A stretch of DNA of 64,000 nucleotides from Xenorhabdus yunnanensis (GCF_028598805.1 NZ_JAQRFI010000022.1:1-64000), one strand, 5' to 3'. Shown: positions 24,963 through 33,352, counted from the stretch's first letter. The notes: generated from the sequence alone by a model not told the origin. Translations and numbers: made by a program.

Positions 24963-27914
24963 ATGGACTTCTTAACGTCGGTTGTTCCTCCAGAGGGTGA
25001 AACGGTTCTTGTAACCATTAAAAAGAATCCTCGGATGGCGACAGGTAAAGAAGTTCGTAACTACTGGATCAATATCCGAAATGGTAATGTTGCCAGATTT
25101 ATTCAGCAGCATGAATCAGGAGAGACGGACTTATACTTTGCCATGTCTTCCTTTAACACAAAAGGAACGGAATATGCAGGACGTCGGGATGATCATGTAC
25201 AGGAAGTTAAATCCCTATGGCTAGATATTGATGCAGGGAAAGAAAAATACGAGAAACACCCAAAGTGGGCCTATCCCAGTTTTGAAATGGCCCATGCTGC
25301 GTTTTCCCAATGGCTCGTTGACGCGGATATGTGGCAACCAAACTATGTTATTGCCAGTGGTGAAGGTTTACATATTTATTGGATACTGGATAAACCGGTG
25401 TCGCCGGAACAATGGCGCATACTGCATGGTGGTTTAGAACAACTCGTCCACACACACGGTTTAAAAATGGACGCCGGCGCAAGTATGCGCATTAGCGGTA
25501 TTTTACGCGTTCCGGGGACACGACATACCAAAAGTGGTAATGCCGTCCGTATTATAGCCACCGAGTCCACACCCTATTCTCTTGCCGAAATGCAGGAAGT
25601 ATTACCTTATGTACAACCACAATCGAATAGTCTGGGGGCGATGCCCGATTTTCTTCAAGATGAAAATGATTTTCAGGATGCGGTATGGGGTGTGCAAAAG
25701 AAATCATTTTCGTTTGCTCAGATCATCGCACGATGTGATATAGGCAGTACAAATCCCAAACCAGGAGGCTGTGACCAACTCGCCTTATGTTATGAACAAC
25801 AAAGTACCACAGACGAACCGACATGGCGGGGTGCCTTATCCATTGCGATAAATTGCTTTGATGGTGAGGAGTGGATACATAAAATCTCAGATCAGTATCC
25901 AACTTACTCCGTTACAGAAACGGAATTTAAAGCGCAGTCCGTGATAGATAAACCTTACACCTGCGACATGTTCAGTCGTCTCAACCCGGATGTCTGTCGT
26001 GATTGCCCCCATTGGGGCAAAATTCGTTCACCCATTGTACTTGGCAAAGTCATTGAAGAAGCCTCCGAAGAAGAATTAAAGTCCATTATTAACCATATTC
26101 CGCAAGCACGTCAGGTAACGATACAGGACGGCCAACTCCCCTCAATTACATTACTTAGCAAACAGGTCGCGGAGATAACGGAACAGCCGTTACCATTCCA
26201 CCGTGATTATAAAATTGCTTCAAACGCGATGGGTTCGGGGATCTGGAAACGGGCAAAAGAGGCAGATGGAAAAGAAATATTAATCTATAAATATCCGCTT
26301 TTGTTCCTTAACCGGGTTTATTCGCCGCAGAACGGCGAATCGTTTGTGATGCAGGTTACGATGCCACACGATCCGGCACGGGTATTTGAATTGCCTGTAT
26401 CAGAGTTACCCAAAGATCAGAGTTTGCAGGGCTTATTAAGTAAACATGGTGTCACGGTCACCTCAAAAGGGCAATGGGGAAATCTTATGACCTTTTTACG
26501 TCGAACCGCAGAGCAGGCAGCCGATGTACGGGCCGCTGATAAGCAGCACCAACATTATGGCTGGACAGAAGACATGTCTGCTTTTCTGTTGGGTAATACA
26601 GAGTTTCGAGTGGATGGTTCTGTACGACCAATGATACTGGCGAATAATGGGGGCAGTATGGATAAAGCCTTTCGCATGAGTGAGGATGCGTCCGTAGCCG
26701 GTTTTCGTAAAGCGATGGATTTAATTAATGTGCCGGATATGGAGCTGACACAATTTTTAATGGGCGTGAGTTTTTCAGCCCCATTATTTAAATTAATGGG
26801 AGTCCAGGGTTGCCTTGTCCATAGTTATGCAACGAAATCAGGTGTCGGAAAAACAACGTCTGCCCGCTTGGCGGTATCTATTTGGGGGCGTCATCAAGTA
26901 GATGGAGGCAGTGGTATTGAAGGTCTGACACGCGACACAGCGGTTGCACTCTATCGGCGACTGGGTGAATTAAATGCCATCACAATGTTCATTGATGAAA
27001 TCACCGAACGTCAGGGTAAAGAACTGACGGATTTTGTTTACTCCGTAACACAAGGCCGGGATAAGGACAGAGGATTACCCAATACGAACCGTTTACAGGA
27101 AAATAATGGTTCCTGGACTATGGCGGTTTTGTCAACAGGAAACTTATCACTGACACAACAACTGGTAAACATGAATGCACTGTCCGAGGCTTTAAACGCC
27201 CGTGTTATCGAACTCGACATGAGCAATCTACCAAGCCTATGGGGGAGGAACAACGAGAACAAAGACTTCGTTGAGCAAACATTTATGTTAGCCCGCACGA
27301 TACATTCAGGTGCGACAGGGAGACTCTGGTTACGAAACCTCATGCGTAACATTGCTCTGGTGAAAAAGCTATGTGAAGACGTGAGTCGAGAATGTCAGGA
27401 GTTTTTTGATTTTACACAAAAAGAACGTTACTGGACATGGACAGTCTCACTGGGGATCGCGGGATTAATTATTGGTAAAGAGTTGGGTGCATGGGATTTT
27501 GATGTGGCTCGAGTAATGACCGCCGTGAAAGAACAGTTAGAGAGGATACGTGTCAACATCGAGCAGGATAAAATCACACCGACGAGTATCTTTGAACACT
27601 TTATTTCTGCCACATTTGAGAACCGTCTGGAAATCAGATCAGCGAATACCCCCATTATGTCGAACCAGCTACCCTCGAAAGAACTCGGCTTGCGTCAGGA
27701 AAATTACAGTCATAAGTTATTTATTAATAAAGGTTTTGCACGGCGCTGGTGTGAGAGTAATAACTATCCTTTTGACCTGTTTAAAGAGCACATGAAGCTA
27801 TTGCGTGCACGAGATACCCGTAAGCATATGCTGGAAGGTGTCACAAGTATTCCGGTAAAATCAAAAAGGCCCAATGTTTGGGAACTTGATCTGAGAGGAG
27901 AAACAAATGACTAA
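24963..27914 (+). CDS. Bifunctional primase-helicase (PrimPol-like primase with DUF927-type helicase)
   Basis: A 983-residue replication protein. The N-terminal third is an archaeo-eukaryotic primase-like domain: SLWLDIDAG with the metal-binding D-x-D near residue 85, YVIASGEGLHIYWIL near 125 and SMRISGILRVPGTRHTKSG near 175. A cysteine cluster (TCDMFSRLNPDVCRDCPHWG) near residues 335-355 may bind zinc. The C-terminal part is a P-loop ATPase of the DUF927 type: YATKSGVGKTTSAR near 620, MFIDEIT near 677 and VLSTGN near 720. It should synthesise primers and unwind DNA for the phage polymerase. All visible catalytic residues are intact. Confidence 0.87.
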   Translation: MDFLTSVVPPEGETVLVTIKKNPRMATGKEVRNYWINIRNGNVARFIQQHESGETDLYFAMSSFNTKGTEYAGRRDDHVQEVKSLWLDIDAGKEKYEKHPKWAYPSFEMAHAAFSQWLVDADMWQPNYVIASGEGLHIYWILDKPVSPEQWRILHGGLEQLVHTHGLKMDAGASMRISGILRVPGTRHTKSGNAVRIIATESTPYSLAEMQEVLPYVQPQSNSLGAMPDFLQDENDFQDAVWGVQKKSFSFAQIIARCDIGSTNPKPGGCDQLALCYEQQSTTDEPTWRGALSIAINCFDGEEWIHKISDQYPTYSVTETEFKAQSVIDKPYTCDMFSRLNPDVCRDCPHWGKIRSPIVLGKVIEEASEEELKSIINHIPQARQVTIQDGQLPSITLLSKQVAEITEQPLPFHRDYKIASNAMGSGIWKRAKEADGKEILIYKYPLLFLNRVYSPQNGESFVMQVTMPHDPARVFELPVSELPKDQSLQGLLSKHGVTVTSKGQWGNLMTFLRRTAEQAADVRAADKQHQHYGWTEDMSAFLLGNTEFRVDGSVRPMILANNGGSMDKAFRMSEDASVAGFRKAMDLINVPDMELTQFLMGVSFSAPLFKLMGVQGCLVHSYATKSGVGKTTSARLAVSIWGRHQVDGGSGIEGLTRDTAVALYRRLGELNAITMFIDEITERQGKELTDFVYSVTQGRDKDRGLPNTNRLQENNGSWTMAVLSTGNLSLTQQLVNMNALSEALNARVIELDMSNLPSLWGRNNENKDFVEQTFMLARTIHSGATGRLWLRNLMRNIALVKKLCEDVSRECQEFFDFTQKERYWTWTVSLGIAGLIIGKELGAWDFDVARVMTAVKEQLERIRVNIEQDKITPTSIFEHFISATFENRLEIRSANTPIMSNQLPSKELGLRQENYSHKLFINKGFARRWCESNNYPFDLFKEHMKLLRARDTRKHMLEGVTSIPVKSKRPNVWELDLRGETND

Positions 27915-28458
27915 ACCATCGACACGAAAAAAATCAGTGATCCCGTCTGCCGATATCCTGCAGGAGGTCCCGATTGAGCCGAAGCAAAGCAAAGCTCCCC
28001 GGAATAAACAACCGTATGTCTCGTCTGATATATTGCAGAAGTCGGAACAGTTAGAAACACAGGCTGCAGTATTACGTTCTGCCACGGAAGATGTCGCCGT
28101 TGCGGTAAACTATCCGCCGTCATCCGTACCAGAGATACCGACAAAACCACCGGTTATGCCGGATGCGACCGTTCAACCCAAATCTTCGTTTAATGCTCAG
28201 GTTATGACGCAATTGCTGACCTCATTAGCACGACAACAGCCATTAAAGACTCCGCGTCTTGTGACCGCCGGAGTCGTGAATTATATGCACGTATTGAAAG
28301 ATATTGATGCGGTTGAATTCGACCAAAAACTGGATGATCTCTATGCAATGTTACAATCGCGTGCAGTAGCCAGAAGTAAAAATGCCAAACGGCTGCAGAA
28401 TATGACGTTGGCTATGCACATTTACCAGGAATTTACTGAGCTATGGCCCAGTGTGTAG
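27907..28458 (+). CDS. Unknown 183-residue protein after the primase-helicase
   Basis: The first 95 residues are low-complexity and Pro/Lys/Gln-rich (PTKPPVMPDATVQPKSS). Residues 97-183 form a compact helical domain (QVMTQLLTSLARQQPLKTPRLVTAGVVNYM, EFDQKLDDLYAMLQSRAVARSKNAKRL). It overlaps the primase-helicase gene by 8 bp. It may be a primase or helicase accessory factor or a DNA-binding protein. Function unknown. Confidence 0.55.
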   Translation: MTKPSTRKKSVIPSADILQEVPIEPKQSKAPRNKQPYVSSDILQKSEQLETQAAVLRSATEDVAVAVNYPPSSVPEIPTKPPVMPDATVQPKSSFNAQVMTQLLTSLARQQPLKTPRLVTAGVVNYMHVLKDIDAVEFDQKLDDLYAMLQSRAVARSKNAKRLQNMTLAMHIYQEFTELWPSV

Positions 28459-28475
28459 TGATTAATTCACGCGAC

Positions 28476-28497
28476 TTCTCACCGCAAGCGGTGAGGA
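28476..28497 (+). ncRNA. Conserved intergenic hairpin, copy 2
   Basis: TTCTCACCGC and GCGGTGAGGA pair over about ten positions around a CAAG-type loop, between the stop at 28458 and the ATG at 28525. It has the same shape as 12535-12556 with compensatory stem changes. Possible roles: processing site, translation control or protein-binding site. Confidence 0.5.
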
Positions 28498-28524
28498 GCG
28501 ACCGATGAAAAAGGATAAACCACG

Positions 28525-29422
28525 ATGAGTGTTGTGATCTACGACGCCCAAGAAAATCGTTTGTATGCTGATTCCCTTTGTGTTGATAACTATCATCGCA
28601 TGACGGTTCAAAAAATTTTCACTTACAATCTGAATTGCGCAAATAATAACCGACCTAATGCGAGTGAAGTGCTATTTCATGAACACGGGTTGGCTGGTTT
28701 TGTCGGTAATCCATCAATAGGTTATGCGATTATTCATGCCTATATGTGTGGTGGAATGAATTTTTGTGAACAAACCCGCAAAGAATTGTTAGCACATTTA
28801 CGAGACGATGATGATGCGGATACAGGAAATATATTAATTATGGGGTTCCGTGGTCATTTCTGCAATAACACCCGCTAAGCGATTTTCAGCCTGACGGAAA
28901 TCACCTGTTTTCCGTTCAAGGGCTAGCGAGAGGAATATTCTCGCCCAAATACGGTGTTTTTGTATGTGACAAACACCATCGGATAGTCGAATGGTACGAC
29001 AAACTGACTTCTGACGTTTTCCGTACATTTCAGATTCAGCATAACCTCGAATGTTTAGGATCGGATCTGGCTAACTCCTTGAATTTCTGTGAGCCAGCTT
29101 TTGTTACCGTGTATTGTTGCAGAAATTCCCACGGTGCCCCATTATCCCTGAAAAACAGAATTATATGTGGTTGACGTCAGGACTTTCTGTTCCTTTTTTT
29201 CCCGTACCAAAACAACGGATCGTGATTGGTGATGCACAAATAACATCACGGGTATACAGTAATCTTGATCATGGTATGTCACCAAAAGAAGCGATAGAAG
29301 ATGCCTGTTGGGTGAGTGGAAAATTTGATGCTGCACATCTGGTTTCTGGGCCGGTGATTCATGTGACGACCTCTTCACAGAACTCAGAAATGCTTATTGA
29401 TTTAAACGAGATACTCAGATGA
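28525..29422 (+). pseudogene. Frameshifted Ntn-hydrolase (HslV/proteasome-like) gene
   Basis: Three consecutive coding-like stretches lie in three frames: 28525-28878 (118 codons), 28869-29174 and 29093-29422. The first (MSVVIYDAQENRLYADSLCVDN, then VQKIFTY and GLAGFVGNPSIGYAIIHAYMCGG) resembles the start of phage HslV/proteasome-beta-like proteins. The third (IVIGDAQITSRVYSNLDHGMSPKEAIEDACW) resembles their C-terminal half. Both steps are equivalent to a one-base insertion; the first must fall within 28869-28875, at CCC. No slippery heptamer is seen, so I favour indel decay over programmed frameshifting. Sequencing error is also possible. Confidence 0.55.
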
Positions 29423-29512
29423 ACTATCTAAAAAACAAACTAAAACAGCATAAATATAATTAATTTCATTAGCTGTTAAAGCCTAGAAGAGGTATAAGAT
29501 GCTGTCAGATAG

Positions 29513-29549
29513 AATAATGGCCTATCCATCGACGGAATAGGCCATTATT
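29513..29549. terminator. Bidirectional hairpin between convergent genes
   Basis: AATAATGGCCTAT and its exact complement form a 13 bp stem around an 11 nt loop between the Ntn-hydrolase remnant (plus) and the DUF3969-like gene (minus). The T-rich side is weak, but placement suits a shared terminator. Confidence 0.65.
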
Positions 29550-29572
29550 GCTAGTATAAATTGTATGATGAT

Positions 29573-29947
29573 TTATGACCAATCGGTGGGAGGTCTATCA
29601 ACACCAACCAGTTTGATTTCTCTTCGGTTCAAGACATTTATACCCACATCTTTGCTATTTTTAATCACAAACGATGTTTTTTTAATTAATTCATCAATAT
29701 GGTTCTGCCATCCTTCAGGTGCTAAATTAGCAATATCCTCTAGTAGACACCCGGCTTCAACAATATCATTTAATTCCTTAGTCGCTTTGATTTCTTTGAG
29801 TAAACCAAGTACAGAAGGTGTGAAGATATAACCTTCTGCCTCATCAATAGAGATGAGTTTTTTATCCAGAGAATGCACTATACCTAAGATTAAAAGGCTA
29901 AAAAATTTTTCTGCATATCTCTCATCAAGACCATAATAAAGGATCAT
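29573..29947 (-). CDS. DUF3969-family protein, probable immunity protein
   Basis: A 124-residue protein starting at ATG 29947 behind GGGGGT. It matches the DUF3969 pattern: FFSLLILGIVHSLDKKLISIDEAEGYIFTP near the N-terminus, then IVEAGCLLEDIANLAPEGW. Proteins of this kind are commonly encoded beside polymorphic toxins and are thought to be immunity factors. It begins 2 bp after the stop of the secreted protein gene at 29950-30396, so the two are translationally coupled. I infer that it neutralises that product. Confidence 0.65.
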   Translation of the reverse strand: MILYYGLDERYAEKFFSLLILGIVHSLDKKLISIDEAEGYIFTPSVLGLLKEIKATKELNDIVEAGCLLEDIANLAPEGWQNHIDELIKKTSFVIKNSKDVGINVLNRREIKLVGVDRPPTDWS

Positions 29948-29949
29948 AT

Positions 29950-30396
29950 TTACCCCCATGTACTCCATTTATTGATCACTTTTACATCAAAAACTTTACC
30001 ACTTTCATGTTGGAAAAAATGAATAGATACCCGTTTAAGCGAGGAATTATAACCATTTTTATATACTTTATACCACTTACCCGGGTAAAGCACTCTTAGT
30101 TTATTTAATAATAACTTATTTTTAATAATAAATTTACCTGTCCCATTTTGAACTGCTTTAAATCCTTTAGGGTATTTTGGAGCATCCTTAATTGAATTAT
30201 AAACATATTTAATATCACTGGGTTTTATGTCGCCAAGAACATCTAAATTAATCTTATCAAAGTTTTGATGCAGATGTACTAGTTGAACAGTGGGGTGAAG
30301 AGTATCGATTACATTCTCTTGTACCTGAAAGGTATGTCCGGAGAATGAAAAAGCCATTAATAAAAGACTGCATAAAATTTTCGAAATGCGTTTCAT
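29950..30396 (-). CDS. Secreted toxin-like protein paired with the DUF3969 gene
   Basis: A 148-residue protein with a Sec signal peptide (MKRISKILCSLLLMAFSFSG, cleavage about residue 22). The C-terminal 70 residues read like a small toxin domain: FKAVQNGTGKFIIKNK, LRVLYPGKWYKVYKNGYN, RVSIHFFQHESGKVFDVKV, similar in rhythm to toxin C-termini of contact-dependent or polymorphic toxins (W-Y-K-V-x-K-x-G and S-x-H-x-F-Q-x-x-S-G-K-V-F-D-V-K). The exact activity cannot be told. A signal peptide on such a domain, with a non-secreted immunity candidate, is unusual. It may instead be a secreted decoy or antitoxin. Confidence 0.55.
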   Translation of the reverse strand: MKRISKILCSLLLMAFSFSGHTFQVQENVIDTLHPTVQLVHLHQNFDKINLDVLGDIKPSDIKYVYNSIKDAPKYPKGFKAVQNGTGKFIIKNKLLLNKLRVLYPGKWYKVYKNGYNSSLKRVSIHFFQHESGKVFDVKVINKWSTWG

Positions 30397-30860
30397 TACA
30401 GTTAAAATCCTAAGTATGATTAATCGGATTTAACTAAATAGCATAGATGGTATGATTTTTATACGGTACATTATCGTCGTTAATTCATGAATATATAAAT
30501 GAATTTAATTGGTAAATCTACATATTCATAATTTAAATCACTTTTTAAGGGCTTAATAGATGAATTAAAATAAAATCGATAAGCAAAGTTTTACAAAACT
30601 TTAAATTGGGTGGATTATTGTCGATATACATGTGTTTCCTTTGGGAATGGGTAGATGGATTGGAATGTGGTTTGGCTTCATTTGACCAGATGTCCTCTGA
30701 TAAGGAGCAAGATCCCCCCTTCCTTGCTAAGCCGTGAGCGATATCAGCAGGCTCCACGCCGTTGACGATAATAGTGGGTAATTGTTTTTAATATAGTGAT
30801 GTTCATCATTGCCGGATCATAGAACGATGCATATACTGTAAATTAAATTCTATTACGGAT
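30397..30860. other. AT-rich intergenic region
   Basis: No convincing gene. The longest frame (30545-30757, minus) has Ser/His/Asn-rich composition and no ribosome site, so I reject it. GCTAAGCCGTGAGCG at about 30724 is echoed at about 33975 (GCTAAGCTGTGAGCG), 3.2 kb away on the far side of the solo-Cse1 region. This may be a short direct repeat bracketing an inserted segment. Confidence 0.4.
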
Positions 30861-30896
30861 AAATACAGAGGAATACAGAGGAATACAGAGGAATAC
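30861..30896 (+). repeat. Tandem 10 bp repeat directly before a start codon
   Basis: AATACAGAGG occurs three times in tandem plus a partial AATACA, ending 4 bp before the ATG at 30900. Each unit supplies an AGAGGA ribosome-site-like sequence, so the copy number may tune translation of the next gene. Confidence 0.75.
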
Positions 30897-30899
30897 ACT

Positions 30900-31176
30900 A
30901 TGCGAATAACCAATATCAATAGAAGAACCGAGTTCTGTAATGATTTGAACTATGAGATTCACGATATATTATCTCGCAAACTTAGCGAGGACGAGAAAAA
31001 AAAATCTCTCTGTTACAGTAACATACCACACAGAAATTAATAGAAAACACCATGCAATTAAGGTTTTGGTCACTCAGAAATTAGATAGAGGGCGTGAAAA
31101 ATACAGATTTTATTTCAGTGACGTAGGAATTTCAGCTAGTAAAAATGATCATCCAATTTACGGAAAACTTGATTGA
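30900..31176 (+). pseudogene. Small gene split by a 9-A tract (slippage candidate)
   Basis: The frame from ATG 30900 gives 46 residues and stops at 31040. The +1 frame continues the protein to 31176 (SVTVTYHTEINRKHHAIKV, RGREKYRFYFSDVGIS). The two frames meet at a run of nine A (30996-31004). Losing one A would give a single product of about 91 residues. So the gene is a frameshift mutant, phase-variable or read by slippage. The product is unknown; the second half looks like a small beta-rich protein. Confidence 0.5.
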
Positions 31177-31231
31177 GCAATAATAGAAAGTTGTTCCCCG
31201 TAGGTACGGGGGTAGGTTTTTTAGTTTCTTA

Positions 31232-31438
31232 TTACTCGCTAGCTGCATTTAAGTATTTCAATACCCATTCGCTCAATTTAAGCCCTTCACGTTGCGCTTG
31301 TTTTACATAGCGTGAATTTATTCGAATGGTTAAAACACTGTCTGCGGGAAGCGCTCTAGCGGCATTGAGGTTACCAATATTCCCATGAAACCCTTGCGGA
31401 GGATTTACCTGAATGTAAGCAAAACCATTAACGGACAT
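31232..31438 (-). CDS. Small RHH-like protein downstream of the solo cse1 gene
   Basis: A 68-residue protein starting at ATG 31438. Residues 35-65 (DSVLTIRINSRYVKQAQREGLKLSEWVLKYLNA) look like a ribbon-helix-helix DNA-binding unit with a basic face, and the first 30 residues are Gly/Asn-rich. It follows cse1 on the same strand after about 190 bp that contains an inverted repeat (31500-31520). It is not a cas gene. A regulator or antitoxin-like partner is plausible, but no family is certain. Confidence 0.5.
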   Translation of the reverse strand: MSVNGFAYIQVNPPQGFHGNIGNLNAARALPADSVLTIRINSRYVKQAQREGLKLSEWVLKYLNAASE

Positions 31439-31499
31439 CCTGATTGTTCCGTACACACTTTACGGTCAGGGGGTTGCGCTCACTGAAACGAAATCACCC

Positions 31500-31520
31500 G
31501 TTAAGCTCAAAACTCTTAAC
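31500..31520. promoter_or_regulatory. Inverted repeat in the cse1-RHH intergenic region
   Basis: GTTAAG (31500-31505) and CTTAAC (31515-31520) are complementary across a 9 bp spacer, within the 188 bp between the solo cse1 gene and the RHH-like gene. It could be an operator for the latter. Confidence 0.35.
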
Positions 31521-31626
31521 GTGGGATAATTTCCGAATTCCAAGCGGACCCCTATCATGACGCCGGATAGATTTAAGCAAGCCAACCTTCAAACATAAAC
31601 AGCGTCCGTTCGATACGCCCAATTTC

Positions 31627-32913
31627 CTAGGGGTGAGGCTCACTTGATATTAAATCTGCTAAATCATCAAGCGTCAGCCCAAATTCATATAGCAATGATA
31701 TGGCTTTTTCTTGATTTATTTGCTTTAGTCGCTGCTGCTTAAATTCCCTTGCTAGCCTGACTTTATTAAATTTTTTTATTTCTGAGTGATAGTGCTCAAA
31801 AATTTTCATTTTTTTCATAAATTGGAGTGGATTTCCATTCTGATCAGGAGAATTAGGGCAGTACATATCCAATACGTTGAGACTGGAGCGAAATTCGTTA
31901 TAACCACAGTATAAAATATTATTTGAAATATTATGATAAACTTCTCCAGCAAGAGTGGATTCAAAATCTGGATTTAAGCCACCTATATTCATTTTTAAAA
32001 CTGCCTCTACACAGAGTTGAATCGGAGTCCATTCAAATTTTTCTCTTAATTTGAATTTATGAGCTGACAATTTAATTAATTTGGCTTTTTCAGAAAATAT
32101 ATTGAGTGCAATGATGTTGTCACCAATCGTAGCATTGCTCGATACTACTTCTGGCGGTATGGCTCGATAACTTCCTCTTGAACATCCATCAATGATACTG
32201 ATTTCAGATGATACAGGAGGAACCATGAAACGTTTGCTATTTATTGTTCGTGCATTGTGTGGTGTGGGTTCATAAATTAGCTTTTCACTCTCTGGTTTAC
32301 CTTTTTGCCAGAAATAAGTAATGACATGAGTATTGTTTCCACATATTGAGCACTCTCCATGAGTGGGGCTTGATGAATCCAGCCAATAGTAGTTTGGAGT
32401 AGAGAAATAAATTGAGGTATCTTTACTACCCGATGTATTGATTTTTATGGTTTCTCCCAGCGTCTCTTTTTCAATAAAATATGTTACGGTATTGAAATAC
32501 ATACCAGCGCGGAGTCCTACGCCACCCGCGCTGACAAATTGGGTTTTGGTATATAATGCAATGGTGGCGCAGGGTACGCACATTTGTTGGCAATTATTCC
32601 GTTTGACGAAATGGTCTGTGTTATTTTTTATGCCAATTTCACTGGGTGAGTTTAACAACAATAGACCTATTGGTTTTAGATTACCGCTTTGTGCTCTTGA
32701 ATCCTGCATAAATCGTTCAGATTCACTTAAGACCGACCAGGATTTATACGGATATTTCTTAATCCCGATAATGAGCAATAAAAAAGCAAAGTGAAATTCA
32801 AATCGGCTAAACGCCAGATGTGAGAGAGGTAAGTTTATTGCCTCATCTATTGTGATGCGGGTAAATTCCCCATTCTGCATTACAGGAACCCATTTATCAT
32901 TCAATAAATCCAT
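31627..32913 (-). CDS. cse1: Solo Cse1/CasA (Cas8e), large subunit of type I-E Cascade, without other cas genes
   Basis: A 428-residue protein recognised as Cse1/CasA; E. coli Cse1 has 502. Matches in order: MDLLNDKWVPV at the N-terminus (E. coli MNLLIDNWIPV), ERFMQD near residue 68, HFVKRNNCQQMCVPCATIALYT at 101-122 (E. coli FVNQPG then LCGGCTAIAL), AGGVGLRAG near 130 at the glycine-loop position, HGECSICG near 185, and EPTPHN near 215. The four zinc cysteines of E. coli Cse1 are conserved (Cys112, Cys115, Cys188, Cys191). The C-terminal bundle is shorter and divergent. No cas3, cse2, cas7, cas5, cas6e, cas1, cas2 or array is nearby. Translation is coupled to the HTH gene 2 bp upstream. I infer a CRISPR-antagonist or decoy role. 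Confidence 0.83.
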   Translation of the reverse strand: MDLLNDKWVPVMQNGEFTRITIDEAINLPLSHLAFSRFEFHFAFLLLIIGIKKYPYKSWSVLSESERFMQDSRAQSGNLKPIGLLLLNSPSEIGIKNNTDHFVKRNNCQQMCVPCATIALYTKTQFVSAGGVGLRAGMYFNTVTYFIEKETLGETIKINTSGSKDTSIYFSTPNYYWLDSSSPTHGECSICGNNTHVITYFWQKGKPESEKLIYEPTPHNARTINSKRFMVPPVSSEISIIDGCSRGSYRAIPPEVVSSNATIGDNIIALNIFSEKAKLIKLSAHKFKLREKFEWTPIQLCVEAVLKMNIGGLNPDFESTLAGEVYHNISNNILYCGYNEFRSSLNVLDMYCPNSPDQNGNPLQFMKKMKIFEHYHSEIKKFNKVRLAREFKQQRLKQINQEKAISLLYEFGLTLDDLADLISSEPHP

Positions 32914-32915
32914 AA

Positions 32916-33302
32916 TTACTCCTGAGCGTATTTTTTAGCGGCTTGGTGTAAATCAGAGAGGTAGGTTTCCTCATAAATGGAATTATTTACAGCATCAAAT
33001 GCACCTTTTCTATAATGCTCATCCTCGTAGGTGTACTGAGAAACTATAGAGTCAATAACCTCAATAGTGGCATCGTCACCTGATATAAGGTCAGATTGAG
33101 CGAGTGCTATCGCCTCGTTTATTTCACGTTGTTTTTTCTCTAATGCCTCGATTAATCGATATGTCATGGGGGGGCGTGAATCGCCAGAGACATAGCGTCG
33201 AACTGCGCGAGAATCTACACCTAAAAGGCGAGACATGGGGGACTGCCATTGTTTACCGAAAACTTTTTCACCAATTGCAATTAATTTTTCTCGGTTATCC
33301 AT
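32916..33302 (-). CDS. HTH regulator coupled to the solo cse1 gene (Aca-like arrangement)
   Basis: A 128-residue protein. Residues 1-45 (KLIAIGEKVFGKQWQSPMSRLLGVDSRAVRRYVSGDSRPP) are a helix-turn-helix of the kind common in phage and plasmid regulators. The middle is a long charged helix (YRLIEALEKKQREINEAIALAQ). The C-terminal 45 residues are acidic and Tyr-rich and may contact a partner. Its stop is 2 bp from the cse1 ATG and holds that gene's AGGAG ribosome site, so the two are one operon. HTH proteins next to anti-CRISPR genes (Aca proteins) repress the operon; the arrangement suggests the same here, though this is inferred. Confidence 0.75.
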   Translation of the reverse strand: MDNREKLIAIGEKVFGKQWQSPMSRLLGVDSRAVRRYVSGDSRPPMTYRLIEALEKKQREINEAIALAQSDLISGDDATIEVIDSIVSQYTYEDEHYRKGAFDAVNNSIYEETYLSDLHQAAKKYAQE

Positions 33303-33315
33303 GAATTAATCTCCA

Positions 33316-33342
33316 TAAAAAATAGCCCCGCTTATGCAGGGC
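33316..33342 (-). terminator. Terminator between the 52-residue gene and the HTH-cse1 operon
   Basis: On the minus strand GCCCTGC and GCGGGGC pair around an ATAA loop and are followed by TATTTTTT. It lies 10 bp after the small gene's stop and just before the HTH gene, so readthrough could set HTH-cse1 expression. Confidence 0.8.
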
Positions 33343-33352
33343 ATTATGTTAT

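Noticed and set aside
30545-30757. Minus-strand 70-codon frame
   Set aside because: No ribosome site, biased Ser/His/Asn composition and overlap with a likely flanking-repeat region.
30861-30896. Tandem repeats considered as a CRISPR array
   Set aside because: Units are 10 bp with no spacers.
32438-32794. Plus-strand frame opposite the solo cse1 gene
   Set aside because: Antisense shadow of the Cse1 coding region, whose zinc-site motifs make the minus-strand call firm.
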